The notes: generated by a model from the sequence alone, not told the origin. A stretch of 64,000 nucleotides of DNA from Methanomicrobiales archaeon HGW-Methanomicrobiales-3 (GCA_002839605.1 PGYK01000003.1:160229-224228); one strand, 5' to 3'; numbered from the stretch's first letter, positions 1-9,732 are shown. Translations and numbers: made by a program.

Positions 1-2126
1 CTCTCGATGAACTCATAAAAATCCCGGTTTTGGATTCCTATGTACACCCGGAAGACCGGGACCGGTTCATGGAGGAACTGGAAAGATCGGGATCGGTGCG
101 GAATTTTGAGGTTCTCCAGAAGAAGAAAGACGGCTGCACGTTCAGGGTGAGAATCAATGCACAGCCCAAGAAGAACCACGAGGGAACCATAGAATGGGTT
201 GAAGGGACCGTACAGGACCTTACCGCAGAACAGGCACTGGCAGATGCCGGCCTGCAGAAGAACCGTATCGCCGGGGCGGCCCTGGACTCAACGGTCGGGG
301 TCTGCATCTGCACAACGGACTGCAACGGCACGCTGACGTATCTCAACCGTGTTGCCATCCATACTCTGGGCTACCCCGCAGAGGAGCTCATCGGCAAAAA
401 GACCCCGCTGGTGTTCCACCCTGAAGCCGAACTGACTGCCCGGAGCCGGATCCTCTCGGAGGAGACCGGGCGCCTTATCACCGGCTTTGAAATCTTTTCC
501 TGGCCGGTTGCAGAATCGGGGTATGACGAGCGGGAATGGACCTGGGTGTGCCGTGACGGCAGGACGCTCAGCATCAACCTTACCGTCAGCCTGATGAGAA
601 ATGACAGCGGGGATGAGGCAGGATACCTGTTTGTTGCAAAGGAGATAACCGAAATAAAACAACTGGAAGAGGCGTTCAGGCATGCCAGCCTCCAGATGTC
701 GGGCGTCATCTACAACCTTCCCGACGCAACATTTGCTATCGACCATGAGGGCAAGGTCATTGCCTGGAACCGGGCCATGGAGAATATTACCGGGATTAAA
801 GCCGTGGATGTTCTCGGTAAGGGCAACTATGAGTACGCGCTCTCGTTCTATGGATCGCGGCGGCCGATGCTCATCGATCTCATCGCGACGCCGGATGAGA
901 AGATCCAGGAATGGGGATTTAATTCCATCAAGAGGAAGGGCAATGCCGTGATGGCCGAAACCCCCACCCTGGACGTATCCAGAACGCTTCGGGTTCTCTG
1001 GTGTCTTGCAGCACCGATCTTTGATGCGGAGGGGAACCGGGTTGGCGCCATCGAGTCCATTGCCGATGTAACCGAGCGCAGGAAACACGAAACCGCACTC
1101 CATGACTCTGTCCAGAAATTTAAGGAGATATTTGACAATATCGGCGCTGCAATGGCAATCGTCGAAGAGGACGAAACGATCTCGTACATCAACCCGGAAT
1201 TCGGGCGGATCCTCGGCTACGTGCGGGACGAGATCGAGGGGAAGAAGAGATGGAGGGAGTTCGTTGTCCCTGAAGATGTCAGAAGAATCGACCGGGAAGG
1301 GGACCGGGTCCTGTACAAGGATGAAGATCAGGTCCGGACGGAGGTCCGGTTCATCCGCTGGGACGGGGAAGTCAGGACGGCATTTTTGGTAATGACCCGG
1401 ATTCCAGAAACGCAGAAACTTGCGATCGCTATCATGGATATCACGGACAAGATCCGTGCAGAGTCCGCAGTCCAGCAGGCCAACCGGAAACTCAACTTCT
1501 TAACCGGAGTTATCCGGCATGATATCCTCAACCAGCTCACGGTGCTCAAAGGCAACCTGGAGCTGACCCGGGAACGGAACACCGATAAAGACCAGGCAGA
1601 GGTCATTTTAAAGGAACTTGCCGCAACCGAGACCATCCAGTCGCTCATCACCTTCACAAGGGATTACCAGGACATCGGGATTGCTCCCCCGGAATGGCAG
1701 GACGTGCGACAAACGGTCATCAAATCCTGTGCCGGGATACGGCTTGGGGAGATCAGCCTCGACGTTGAGATCGAAGGGGTCGGGATCTATGCAGACCGTC
1801 TCCTCTCAAGCGTCTTCTCCCACCTCATTGAGAACGCGATCCGGCATGGGGAGAAGACCACCCGCATCCGGATCTTCTGTGAGGAATCCTTTGAGGAGCT
1901 GCACATCGTCTGCGAGGATGACGGTATCGGCATTCCTCCCGATGCAAAGGAGAAGATCTTCCATCGCCAGTTCTTCAGCCGGACCGGCCTCCAGATGTAT
2001 CTTGTGCAGGAGATCCTCTCTATCACCGGTATTTCCATTCGTGAGACCGGCATCTATGGCACCGGTGCCTGCTTTGAACTTCGCGTTCCAAAAGGCGGGT
2101 ACCGCTTCCTTACCGCGCAACAGTAA
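1..2126 (+). CDS. PAS-domain sensor histidine kinase, 5' end outside window
   Basis: Sensor kinase of a two-component system, probably cytoplasmic since no membrane segment is visible. The frame is open to base 1 and the residues before the first possible TTG (position 30) continue a PAS fold, so the true start lies upstream of the window. Counting from that TTG, a partial PAS domain covers about residues 1-65, followed by PAS domains at about 80-215, 225-350 and 360-475. The phospho-acceptor His sits in the motif IRHDILNQ near residue 490, and the ATPase domain shows the N box (LIENAIRHG) and G1 box (EDDGIGIPPD). The last glycine box is altered (TGLQMYLVQE) from the usual GLGL form. The architecture is typical of Methanomicrobiales PAS kinases; ligand and partner are unknown, although a response regulator lies 1 kb downstream on the other strand. 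Confidence 0.92.
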   Translation, partial: LDELIKIPVLDSYVHPEDRDRFMEELERSGSVRNFEVLQKKKDGCTFRVRINAQPKKNHEGTIEWVEGTVQDLTAEQALADAGLQKNRIAGAALDSTVGVCICTTDCNGTLTYLNRVAIHTLGYPAEELIGKKTPLVFHPEAELTARSRILSEETGRLITGFEIFSWPVAESGYDEREWTWVCRDGRTLSINLTVSLMRNDSGDEAGYLFVAKEITEIKQLEEAFRHASLQMSGVIYNLPDATFAIDHEGKVIAWNRAMENITGIKAVDVLGKGNYEYALSFYGSRRPMLIDLIATPDEKIQEWGFNSIKRKGNAVMAETPTLDVSRTLRVLWCLAAPIFDAEGNRVGAIESIADVTERRKHETALHDSVQKFKEIFDNIGAAMAIVEEDETISYINPEFGRILGYVRDEIEGKKRWREFVVPEDVRRIDREGDRVLYKDEDQVRTEVRFIRWDGEVRTAFLVMTRIPETQKLAIAIMDITDKIRAESAVQQANRKLNFLTGVIRHDILNQLTVLKGNLELTRERNTDKDQAEVILKELAATETIQSLITFTRDYQDIGIAPPEWQDVRQTVIKSCAGIRLGEISLDVEIEGVGIYADRLLSSVFSHLIENAIRHGEKTTRIRIFCEESFEELHIVCEDDGIGIPPDAKEKIFHRQFFSRTGLQMYLVQEILSITGISIRETGIYGTGACFELRVPKGGYRFLTAQQ

Positions 2127-2253
2127 CCTTTCCGCTTTTTTTTCTGGCTCATCGCTGATTTGTGGGGGTAACCGGGATGCACAAAACCCTGCCGGGCATC
2201 ATCGCACCCAAATCGCACAACCTTTTGGTGTGAAACACCATACCTCATAGATA

Positions 2254-3063
2254 ATGAGGAACAATTCCGTCCCGGTGATCCTTGTCCATGGCTGGAACAG
2301 TCATCCCGGGGCATGGAAGCAGCTTGTGAGCATCCTGGACCAGGAGAAAATTCCGTTTGCCCGGTTTGACCATTCGGGAAGGGAAGGCCAGAGCCTCGAA
2401 CAGATAGCATCGGCGCTTGGCGGGTTCATCAGATCCTGGCGGGAAGATACCGGCTCTACCGGCCCGGTCGATATCGTCAGCCATTCGGTGGGAACCTGCA
2501 TAACCAGATATTATCTTGAAGTCTGTGACGGGACCCGAAGGGAGGAGAAGGTGCGCCAGCTCATCGGGCTTGGGCCGCCCAACAATGGTTCGGCACTCGC
2601 CGAGCTCTTCGTTCACCCGGTGCATGGGCCGGCCATCATCAACCGTCTGACCGGGATCTTTGTTCCGGCCGGGTTCGACCCGGCAGCCGATGTAATCGTG
2701 CAGGACGTTCGCCCGAAAAGCCCGTTTATGGAGCGTCTCCGGTGTGCCGGGACCCGCCCCGATATCATATACCGGATCATTGTTACGGCAAACCCGGAGG
2801 GTGCCGAAGCATTCTTTCCGCTCTTCTCCGGCAAGACCTGGGTGATGACCGAAAACGAGGAGTTCTTCCAGACGCTTGACGGGGATGGCATCGTTGCTCA
2901 TGCCGAGTCTGCACTTCCGGGGATCTCGCTCGATATCATTCCCCTTGCAGAGGAGACGGCGGGCGATCTGCCCCCGGCAAACCAGTACTGTCATATCAAC
3001 ATGACAAAAAATCCGCTGGTGAATGACCGGATCCTCTTTTACCTGACCCGGGGCGGATCGTAA
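2254..3063 (+). CDS. alpha/beta-fold lipase/esterase-like hydrolase
   Basis: Predicted serine hydrolase of the triacylglycerol lipase type, 269 residues and cytosolic, with no signal peptide. The oxyanion-hole segment VILVHGW is at residues 8-14. The nucleophile elbow SHSVG places Ser at about 78. Candidate acid and base are the Asp in LDGDG and the His in YCHINM near the C-terminus, so the triad looks complete. The segment LGPPNNGS after the elbow is typical of lipases. The gene starts at an ATG 127 bp after the kinase and stands alone. Substrate cannot be read from sequence. Confidence 0.8.
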   Translation: MRNNSVPVILVHGWNSHPGAWKQLVSILDQEKIPFARFDHSGREGQSLEQIASALGGFIRSWREDTGSTGPVDIVSHSVGTCITRYYLEVCDGTRREEKVRQLIGLGPPNNGSALAELFVHPVHGPAIINRLTGIFVPAGFDPAADVIVQDVRPKSPFMERLRCAGTRPDIIYRIIVTANPEGAEAFFPLFSGKTWVMTENEEFFQTLDGDGIVAHAESALPGISLDIIPLAEETAGDLPPANQYCHINMTKNPLVNDRILFYLTRGGS

Positions 3064-3104
3064 AGAATATCCTGCGGAAAACGGGGGAGTGAAGAGTACG
3101 CCGC

Positions 3105-4484
3105 TCACGATCTCTTTTTTGAGAAGAGGCCGGTGATCGCCGCGATAATCCGGGAAAAGAGACTGCCGGCTGGAGTCGGGGGTTGACCTGGGGACGGGCG
3201 CTCCGTTGCAGGAGCCGGTTGCATCCCGGGCTCCCGGCGGGTCGTTTCCGGGGACTTCATGGACGGCGTCCGGGTCCCACCACCCGGGGGGATGGCCGGA
3301 ACCGGCGGGAAAGTGCGGACAACAGATGGCGCCATGCTCGCTGCCTCAGGGAATGCAGTCTCCTGCGGTTTTTCCGGTACGGTAGCAGAAGGTTCGCCAT
3401 AATCCTCAAAGAGCGAATCGCTGACTGCCATTGTTTTTCCCGGTGCGGAAGCGGGCGGGAAAGACGATGATCCATCAGGCTTTGCAGCAGTGGAAGCGCC
3501 CCCGTCTTTCACCACCGTTGCGGGGGGGACAGGAACCGGTTGCAGAGCGGGTTCCTGCACGATGCTTCCGGATACCGGGGTTGTCGCGATCTCGTTTGCA
3601 GGTAGCGTCTCCGCTGCTGGTACGGGGGGCAGCGGATCTGCCCGGGGGGCGGGAGGAGCGGGTTCTGCTGCCGGTTCCGGATGCTCCCTTTCAGGAGAAG
3701 GAACCACCGGAACCGGCGGGGAAGTGCGGGCCGGGGGATCGGAGGTATCAGCCACGGGGGATCGCAATTCTGCCTGAGGCACCGCAGGGGACGGTTCAGC
3801 GGGCCCTGGTTGAGCGGGGGGGATTTCGGGCATCGTGGCCGGTGGGCGATTCTCGTGGGGCAGCACATCTCCCTGTTTCTCGCAGAACGATTCCAGGTTT
3901 TTCCGCGACCCGGCAATCCGTGCTTCGAGGGTCGCAATCGATCGTGCCAGTTCGCTGCGGTTTTCCGCATCCGGGTATGCCATGTCCAGTTGTTTTTTCA
4001 TGACGGCAAGGAGGCTGACATCCACGTCAAGGTTGGTCTTGATGGCTAAAAACTCGTCAATAATCTCCCGGCTGACCCCGGCTGCCTCCCATGAACCAGT
4101 GATCTGTTTATTGGCAGCCTGCCGGGAGAGCACCTTCTCAATAGCCTCGATCAGTTTCTTCGGGTTCACGGGTTTTGTCAAAAAGTCATCAATGATGATC
4201 CGGTGTGCCTCCGCCTCCTCAAAACTGATCTTCTTTGCCGAGAACATGAGGACCGGGATGTGCCGGGTCTTTGTGTTATTCTTGATCCGTGCAAGCGTCT
4301 CCCAGCCATCCATGGGCTCCATCATGATATCGAGGATGATCAAGGATGGCATGACAGTCCGGAGAATCTCAAGGCATTCCTCGCCGCCGTACGACGGGAT
4401 GGGATTGTAGGACTTTTTTAAGAGCGCCACGAGTCCCTCGACAATGAACGTGCTGTCATCCACGATGAGAATGCTGTCGGTCAT
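3105..4484 (-). CDS. response regulator with long proline-rich tail
   Basis: Receiver-domain protein of 459 residues. The receiver covers about residues 1-120 with acidic pair Asp9-Asp10, phospho-acceptor Asp52 (ILDIMMEP), Ser82 and Lys104 (LTKPV), all expected for a functional receiver. No DNA-binding or enzymatic output domain follows. Instead there is a helical segment (about 125-200), a low-complexity Pro/Ala-rich stretch (about 210-435) and a hydrophobic C-terminal helix ending in KKRS. An upstream in-frame ATG at 4715 would add 77 unrelated residues; the ATG at 4484 begins exactly at the receiver, with a purine-rich GGAAGG upstream. The tail may tether the protein to the membrane or a partner (inference). 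Confidence 0.85.
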   Translation of the reverse strand: MTDSILIVDDSTFIVEGLVALLKKSYNPIPSYGGEECLEILRTVMPSLIILDIMMEPMDGWETLARIKNNTKTRHIPVLMFSAKKISFEEAEAHRIIIDDFLTKPVNPKKLIEAIEKVLSRQAANKQITGSWEAAGVSREIIDEFLAIKTNLDVDVSLLAVMKKQLDMAYPDAENRSELARSIATLEARIAGSRKNLESFCEKQGDVLPHENRPPATMPEIPPAQPGPAEPSPAVPQAELRSPVADTSDPPARTSPPVPVVPSPEREHPEPAAEPAPPAPRADPLPPVPAAETLPANEIATTPVSGSIVQEPALQPVPVPPATVVKDGGASTAAKPDGSSSFPPASAPGKTMAVSDSLFEDYGEPSATVPEKPQETAFPEAASMAPSVVRTFPPVPAIPPGGGTRTPSMKSPETTRREPGMQPAPATERPSPGQPPTPAGSLFSRIIAAITGLFSKKRS

Positions 4485-4724
4485 GAGGTGTGGGCCTTCC
4501 TTTTTTATGGGGACGATTGCCGGATTTTTTATCCGGGCCGGGGCGCTCCCCGGTTTTCCAATAATCCATGAGTCGGGAATTATTAAAAAGCGTCCGGAAC
4601 GGTCCCGGGCGTCTACCCCGCGTGGCGGGCGGCAAACCTCGACCCGATCGAGGCGCTCCGGGCGGACTAGACAAAACTCCCCATATTTTACCAATTTATT
4701 AATACCCGGAATCAATGAACTATT

Positions 4725-5063
4725 ATGCTCACCAAGAAGGAGTTCGCGGATGGCATCTATAATGTGTTAACGCCATTCGACCTCTACGAGAAGATGTCAA
4801 AGATCATCACGCCCGAGAAACACCCGGGCGTTTTCATCAATTACGGCAACGGGCATTTTGTTATCGCGCACGAGAAGTTCAACGACGGTTTATCGATCTC
4901 AACTGACGGTCTCGGGGTCTGGGTGATCACGGTGCTCGAAGCCGCTCCGGACAACTCGTACCAGTACTCGGACCGGGTGCACCGGACCGAGAACACCGAG
5001 ACGGTCAGCCGGGCGATTGCAGCGCTCCTCATCAACTGGAGCGAGAGCGCGAACCAGCAATAA
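4725..5063 (+). CDS. small hypothetical protein
   Basis: A 112-residue acidic soluble protein that I do not recognise. It has no signal peptide or membrane helix. The sequence reads as a compact alpha/beta domain with regular codon use and a good ATG start, and it begins divergently from the response regulator, sharing a short AT-rich intergenic stretch (ccatattttaccaatttatta). The stop lies 9 bp before the MITE-like element at 5072. It may be an orphan protein restricted to Methanomicrobiales; no function is proposed. Confidence 0.7.
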   Translation: MLTKKEFADGIYNVLTPFDLYEKMSKIITPEKHPGVFINYGNGHFVIAHEKFNDGLSISTDGLGVWVITVLEAAPDNSYQYSDRVHRTENTETVSRAIAALLINWSESANQQ

Positions 5064-5071
5064 AAAAAACA

Positions 5072-5484
5072 GCTCTGGTGAAATCTTTCCCACAGTGTCC
5101 TTTTTGTAGAATTGCGAGGGTGGCCCCCACTCACCCCCATAAGGGGAGGCACCACAAGGGGGCTAGCCCCCTTGACCCCCGGTTCTATCATTTTTGTTTC
5201 AGGCGCCCATTTACGGCCGGCTCCACAAAGGCGAGAGTAGATGAGACCCCGGGCGCCCGTGGCTCCATCGCAGATCAATCTATGATTTCTGGCAGGTTTT
5301 CTCAATGAAAATTGGCTTCTTCTGGAATAGATGATGGGGGTTGAGACCCCATACCCCCGAAAATGATGAAACCCGCCGACCAAAGGCGGGGCACCCCCGC
5401 GGCGGATCAAGACTGTTGAAATAATTATTTACCGATTTTCATGCTTCGGGTGTGAACTCCCGTTCATGTGCGTTTCTCCAGAGC
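5072..5484 (-). mobile_element. MITE-like element, copy A (full length)
   Basis: A 413-bp non-coding element, read on the minus strand. Its ends are inverted repeats: GCTCTGGAGAAACG at the high-coordinate end and GCTCTGGTGAAATC (plus strand, 5072-5085) at the other. Inside, in element order, are a CATGAAC...CACCC...ATGAAAA module, a GC-rich hairpin, a hairpin with a GGGG-TCTCAA-CCCC core, and a module of about 220 bp shared with copies B and E that contains the palindrome CAAGGGGGCTAGCCCCCTTG. Runs of eight A flank both ends and may be a target duplication. No transposase is present, so it would be non-autonomous. Confidence 0.75.
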
Positions 5485-5492
5485 AAAAAAAA

Positions 5493-6443
5493 TCAGAGCC
5501 AGGTATCAAGGATAACCTGCCTCTCGCCACGGGTAAACTGACCCGTTACCAGAACATGGTCTTTGCCGACAGTCCCCTTTTTCACTACCTTTTGTTCCCC
5601 GATTCCGGGAGAGTCCCAGGGTACCGGTTGGTTGTCATTGACGATGACTTCAAGAAACGTCAGTTCAGCTGCATCCTGCCCGCCATGATAGGTCACGATG
5701 ATCGTGTCAGCATCGGGTTGCTGCACCGTGGCTGCAACAACATAGGAGTGAGCGACATTCCCCGCCATCCCGAACACGAACGCAGCGATAATAGCAGCAA
5801 GGATTACAGTGACACCGATAAAAATTATCGGGATCGCGATTAACCAGATGACGGCATTTTTGGTATTCTTCCGGGATTCTTCAGCCTTCTTCTCTTCTGC
5901 TGCCGTCACCGCCTTAACAATAGTCGGGCCGGCATCCGTATCAACCGGCACTGCCTTTTTTGCATAGATGACATACGTGCCCGCGAAACGGTCGTGCAGT
6001 CCCTGCTTTACTGGCGAGAAATGGATCATGAAAAAGCCGATGAAGAGGATGAGCCCGGAGAAGATCTTGGCGATAAACCGGACCGTGGCATGCCAGAAAG
6101 AGAGCGTGTTGCCCGAAGTGTCGACAACCGTCATCCCCATGATCATCTTCCCGAACGTGCCACTATACCGGGAACTGGTAACTCCCGCAGAATACAGCCA
6201 GCAGAGGCAGACGAGGATGACAACACCGGCAACAGCACTGCCGATGATGACCGGCATCGCCGGCTCATTGAACGCCGCGGCACTTTGAGAAAAAAGGAGC
6301 GGACCGATGAAATTGCCGGCATACACCGCGCTTTCCAGGAGGTAGAAGAAGATGGTCGAGACGATGATCGCATCCATGATAAACGCGGCGGTGCGGTCAG
6401 CAAAACCGGCATAGCGTTCATCTCTTGGCAGCACTTCGGGCAT
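5493..6443 (-). CDS. RDD-family membrane protein with C-terminal pilin-like domain
   Basis: A membrane protein of 316 residues. The N-terminal RDD domain (about 5-165) has its Arg (ADRTAAF) and two Asp motifs (IMDAI, LHDRF), three to four hydrophobic segments and the GTFGKMIMGM loop. A linker (about 170-200, rich in Lys/Glu) is followed by a single membrane helix and a domain of about 110 residues ending at the C-terminus. That domain resembles the beta part of archaeal type IV pilins (AATVQQPDADTIIVTYHGG). The ATG at 6443 is preferred over 6485 because a GAGGTG ribosome site lies 5 nt upstream. RDD proteins are often transporters, but the function of this fusion is unknown. Confidence 0.8.
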   Translation of the reverse strand: MPEVLPRDERYAGFADRTAAFIMDAIIVSTIFFYLLESAVYAGNFIGPLLFSQSAAAFNEPAMPVIIGSAVAGVVILVCLCWLYSAGVTSSRYSGTFGKMIMGMTVVDTSGNTLSFWHATVRFIAKIFSGLILFIGFFMIHFSPVKQGLHDRFAGTYVIYAKKAVPVDTDAGPTIVKAVTAAEEKKAEESRKNTKNAVIWLIAIPIIFIGVTVILAAIIAAFVFGMAGNVAHSYVVAATVQQPDADTIIVTYHGGQDAAELTFLEVIVNDNQPVPWDSPGIGEQKVVKKGTVGKDHVLVTGQFTRGERQVILDTWL

Positions 6444-6749
6444 CAGGCACCTCGCATGCCACGAGATCCGGACACACATGAGCAAACCGGTTTTTGGACG
6501 GGGAGGGTTACAGGCAGGAACATTACCAGAGAAATGGGATTGGCTGGGATATTATACGATTGATTTTTTTGGCGCGGAAGGGCCGGACCCTCGTTTTTTG
6601 GAGGGTATTGTCGGGTTTTTCCTTGCCACGGGTAATCCCTTTTTCCCCTTCGGCAATGGAGCCAGGACCGGCCGTAAGGCTACGCCTCTCGCCGGAAAAG
6701 AATAAAAAAGGATTATAAGGTTTTGCGATGAGCCTATTCACGGGATATT

Positions 6750-6969
6750 TCTCATATATTCTAAAAACAGCAGACATCTCGCACCAGGATCGACGGGTTT
6801 TTCTCAAAAAAAATGCAGAACGGCAGGGATTTGCCGTGCGATCCTGGTAAAACCCACAAAAAAATTATCATCTCACCATCCCATTCACATCACACAGGCA
6901 GTCGGGAGTGTAGCAACTGCATATCCGGAAAAGAAACAAAAAAGCCGGCAATTAATTGGGGAGAGCCGC
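6750..6969 (+). promoter_or_regulatory. ppdK promoter and structured leader
   Basis: A TATA-like CATATATTCT at about 6751-6760 would place transcription start near 6780. The predicted leader then opens with a perfect 10-bp stem, ACCAGGATCG (6783-6792) pairing with CGATCCTGGT (6839-6848). It encloses a second hairpin, ACGGCA (6820-6825) with TGCCGT (6832-6837) and loop GGGATT. The coding start at 6970 is preceded by GGGGAGA. Stems are visible directly; a regulatory role is inferred. No known riboswitch was recognised. Confidence 0.45.
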
Positions 6970-9732
6970 ATGACCACGAAATGGGTGTACTCGTTTAACG
7001 AAGGAGACGGGAAGAACAAGAAGCTGTTGGGCGGCAAGGGCGCAAACCTCTGCGAGATGACGCAGATCGGCCTGCGGGTGCCGCCCGGTTTTGTGATCAC
7101 GACCGAGGCATGCCTTGCGTACCTCGATAGTCCCGACCGGGTGCTTCCTGGCGGGGTTATTGAGCAGGTCCATCGTGAACTTGCCGAAGTGGAGAAGAAG
7201 AGCGGCCGGAAGTTTGGCGGCAGGACACACCCGCTTCTCGTTTCGGTCCGGTCCGGTTCGGCAATATCCATGCCGGGCATGATGGACACGATCTTGAACC
7301 TTGGCCTGAATGCCGGGACCCTGCAGGGGCTCATCGAAGAGACCGGCAATGAGCGGTTCTGCTACGATGCGTACCGGCGCTTCATCCAGCTCTTCGGGAA
7401 GGTTGCCCTCGGGGTTCCGGAAGCGGAGTTTGACGAGGAGTTCAACGCGGTCAAGGAGAAAGCCGGCGCCCGGCACGATGTCGATCTCTCGGCAAAGGAC
7501 CTTTCCGATATTGCAGAGCGGTTCCTCTCGGTTGTGAAGCGGAGCACCGGCAGACCGTTCCCGTCCGATCCGTTCGACCAGCTGGAGATCGCCATCCGGG
7601 CAGTCTTCAACTCGTGGATGGGCAAACGTGCCGTTGATTACCGGCGCGAGTTCAGGATCACCCCCGACATGGCCAACGGGACAGCGGTCAACGTAGTCGA
7701 GATGGTCTTTGGCAACATGGGCAACGATTCTGCAACCGGTGTCGGATTCACCCGCGACCCGGGGACGGGAGAGAACGTCATGTATGGCGAATACCTGGTC
7801 AATGCCCAGGGCGAGGACGTAGTTGCCGGCATCCGGACACCCCGGCCGGTAGCTGCGATGGCCGAGGAGATGCCGGAACTCCACCGCCAGCTTGTGGAGC
7901 TGCGCAACAAGCTCGAAGCCCATTACAAGGAAGTCCAGGACTTCGAGTTCACCATCGAGAAGGGAACCCTGTACTGCCTCCAGACACGGAACGGCAAGAT
8001 GAACGCGTCGGCGCTTGTCAAGACCTCGGTCGAGATGGTGAACGAGGGGCTCATCGACAAAAGAGCAGCCCTCCTGCGGATCCAGCCCGAGCTTCTCGAA
8101 CAGCTCCTCTTCCCCCGGCTGGATCCCAACGTGACAAAAGAGCCCATTGCAAAAGGCCTGCCGGCATCGCCCGGCGTTGCCATCGGTATCGCTGTTTTCG
8201 ATGCCGACCGGGCAGAGAAACTCGGCCGGACCGGCGAACGGGTCATCCTTGTCCGGGAAGAGACAAAGCCAGAAGACATCCACGGGTTCTTTGCTTCGCA
8301 GGGGATTCTGACGAGCCGGGGCGGCAAGACCTCCCACGCCGCAGTGGTTGCCCGGGGCATGGGCAAACCCTGCGTCTCCGGCGCCGAGGGCATCCACGTG
8401 GATGTCAAGACCCGGCAGGCCCGGGCCGGCAACTGGGAATTCGGCGAGGGTACGCTCATCACCATCGATGGCACAACCGGCGCGGTCTATCTTGGCGAAG
8501 TTCCGGTGATCGAGGCAGTGTTCTCAAACGAACTTGCCACCCTGCTTGCATGGGCTGATGAGACCGCCCGGCTCAGGGTCATGGCCAATGCCGATACCCC
8601 CGAGGATGCCGAGCGGGCGGTCAGGTACGGCGCCATGGGGATCGGCCTCTGCCGCACCGAGCGGATGTTCAACGGGGTCGAGCGCCTTCCAGTCATGATC
8701 GAGATGATCGTTGCCGAGACAAAAGAGGACCGGCAGGCAGCCCTTGACCGGCTCCTGCCCATCCAGCGCGAGGACTTTAACGGGATCTTCCGGGCCATGT
8801 CCCCGCGGCCGGTCACGATCCGGCTTCTCGACCCGCCCATCCACGAATTTCTTCCTTCCGAGCACCTGCTGGTTGACGAACTCGAAGAGCTTGAAAAACT
8901 CCGGGACATCCTGCGGGGGATGAAAGTCTTATCTGACGCAGTAGTGTTCATGAACCACTCAAAGGACACCATGCCGCAGGTCCAGAAGTTCACCGACCCG
9001 GCGCTCGTGGACGAAGCGATAACGAGAAAGAAGACCATCCTTGACAAAGTCCGTGCCCTGCACGAGGTCAATCCCATGCTCGGGCACCGGGGCGTACGGC
9101 TCGGTCTCACCTTCCCCGAGATCTACACGATGCAGATCCGGGCAATCCTTGAAGCCGCGGCCGAGTGCCAGAAAGCCGGCATCGAGGTCCACCCCGAGAT
9201 CATGGTGCCGCAGGTCTGCACGGCGCAGGAACTCCGGCGGGTGAAGGTCTGGGTGGACGAGATCCGGTTTGAGGTCGAAGAGACCTACAAGGTGAAACTC
9301 GACTTCCGGTTCGGCTCCATGCTCGAAGTGGTCCGTGCCTGCATGCGGGCGGACAATCTTGCAGAGCAGGCCGAGTTCTTCAGCTTCGGAACCAACGACT
9401 TAACGCAGGCAACCTTCTCCTTCTCCCGCGAGGATGCCGAGAACAAGTTCCTGCCCATGTACAACCAGAGCGGGATCTTGCAGGACAATCCCTTCGAGGT
9501 GCTGGACGTGAAGGGTGTCGGCCGGCTCATGGAGCAGGCCGTCACGTGGGGACGGAGAACCCGGCCGGACATGAAAGTCGGGATCTGCGGCGAGCATGGC
9601 GGGCACCCGGCCTCGATCCGGTTCTGCCACTCGATCGGTCTTACGTATGTCTCCTGCTCCGGGCCCCGGGTGCCGATCGCCCGGCTCGCAGCAGCCCACG
9701 CGGCGCTGCTGGAAGAGAAGAAGACGGCGTGA
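6970..9732 (+). CDS. ppdK: pyruvate, phosphate dikinase
   Basis: Interconverts pyruvate, ATP and phosphate with phosphoenolpyruvate, AMP and pyrophosphate, linking pyruvate from CO2 fixation to gluconeogenesis. The length of 920 residues fits the family (about 870-920). The N-terminal ATP-grasp opens with GGKGANLCEM and VRSGSAISMPGMMDT. The swivelling phosphohistidine domain holds His456 in GGKTSHAAV. The C-terminal PEP/pyruvate TIM barrel carries LGHRGVRLG, FGTNDLTQ and the catalytic Cys873 in GICGEHGG. SGSAISMPGM and FGTNDLTQATFSFSR favour PPDK over PEP synthase. A GGGGAGA ribosome site precedes the ATG. It is a single gene with its own leader. Confidence 0.97.
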   Translation: MTTKWVYSFNEGDGKNKKLLGGKGANLCEMTQIGLRVPPGFVITTEACLAYLDSPDRVLPGGVIEQVHRELAEVEKKSGRKFGGRTHPLLVSVRSGSAISMPGMMDTILNLGLNAGTLQGLIEETGNERFCYDAYRRFIQLFGKVALGVPEAEFDEEFNAVKEKAGARHDVDLSAKDLSDIAERFLSVVKRSTGRPFPSDPFDQLEIAIRAVFNSWMGKRAVDYRREFRITPDMANGTAVNVVEMVFGNMGNDSATGVGFTRDPGTGENVMYGEYLVNAQGEDVVAGIRTPRPVAAMAEEMPELHRQLVELRNKLEAHYKEVQDFEFTIEKGTLYCLQTRNGKMNASALVKTSVEMVNEGLIDKRAALLRIQPELLEQLLFPRLDPNVTKEPIAKGLPASPGVAIGIAVFDADRAEKLGRTGERVILVREETKPEDIHGFFASQGILTSRGGKTSHAAVVARGMGKPCVSGAEGIHVDVKTRQARAGNWEFGEGTLITIDGTTGAVYLGEVPVIEAVFSNELATLLAWADETARLRVMANADTPEDAERAVRYGAMGIGLCRTERMFNGVERLPVMIEMIVAETKEDRQAALDRLLPIQREDFNGIFRAMSPRPVTIRLLDPPIHEFLPSEHLLVDELEELEKLRDILRGMKVLSDAVVFMNHSKDTMPQVQKFTDPALVDEAITRKKTILDKVRALHEVNPMLGHRGVRLGLTFPEIYTMQIRAILEAAAECQKAGIEVHPEIMVPQVCTAQELRRVKVWVDEIRFEVEETYKVKLDFRFGSMLEVVRACMRADNLAEQAEFFSFGTNDLTQATFSFSREDAENKFLPMYNQSGILQDNPFEVLDVKGVGRLMEQAVTWGRRTRPDMKVGICGEHGGHPASIRFCHSIGLTYVSCSGPRVPIARLAAAHAALLEEKKTA

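Noticed and set aside
288-1103. Long antisense ORF in the first histidine kinase
   Set aside because: A shadow of the GC-rich coding strand: no start signals, and the PAS domains on the plus strand are clear.
6952-8397. 481-codon ORF on the minus strand across ppdK
   Set aside because: ppdK on the plus strand carries all catalytic motifs; the antisense frame is a codon-bias shadow.
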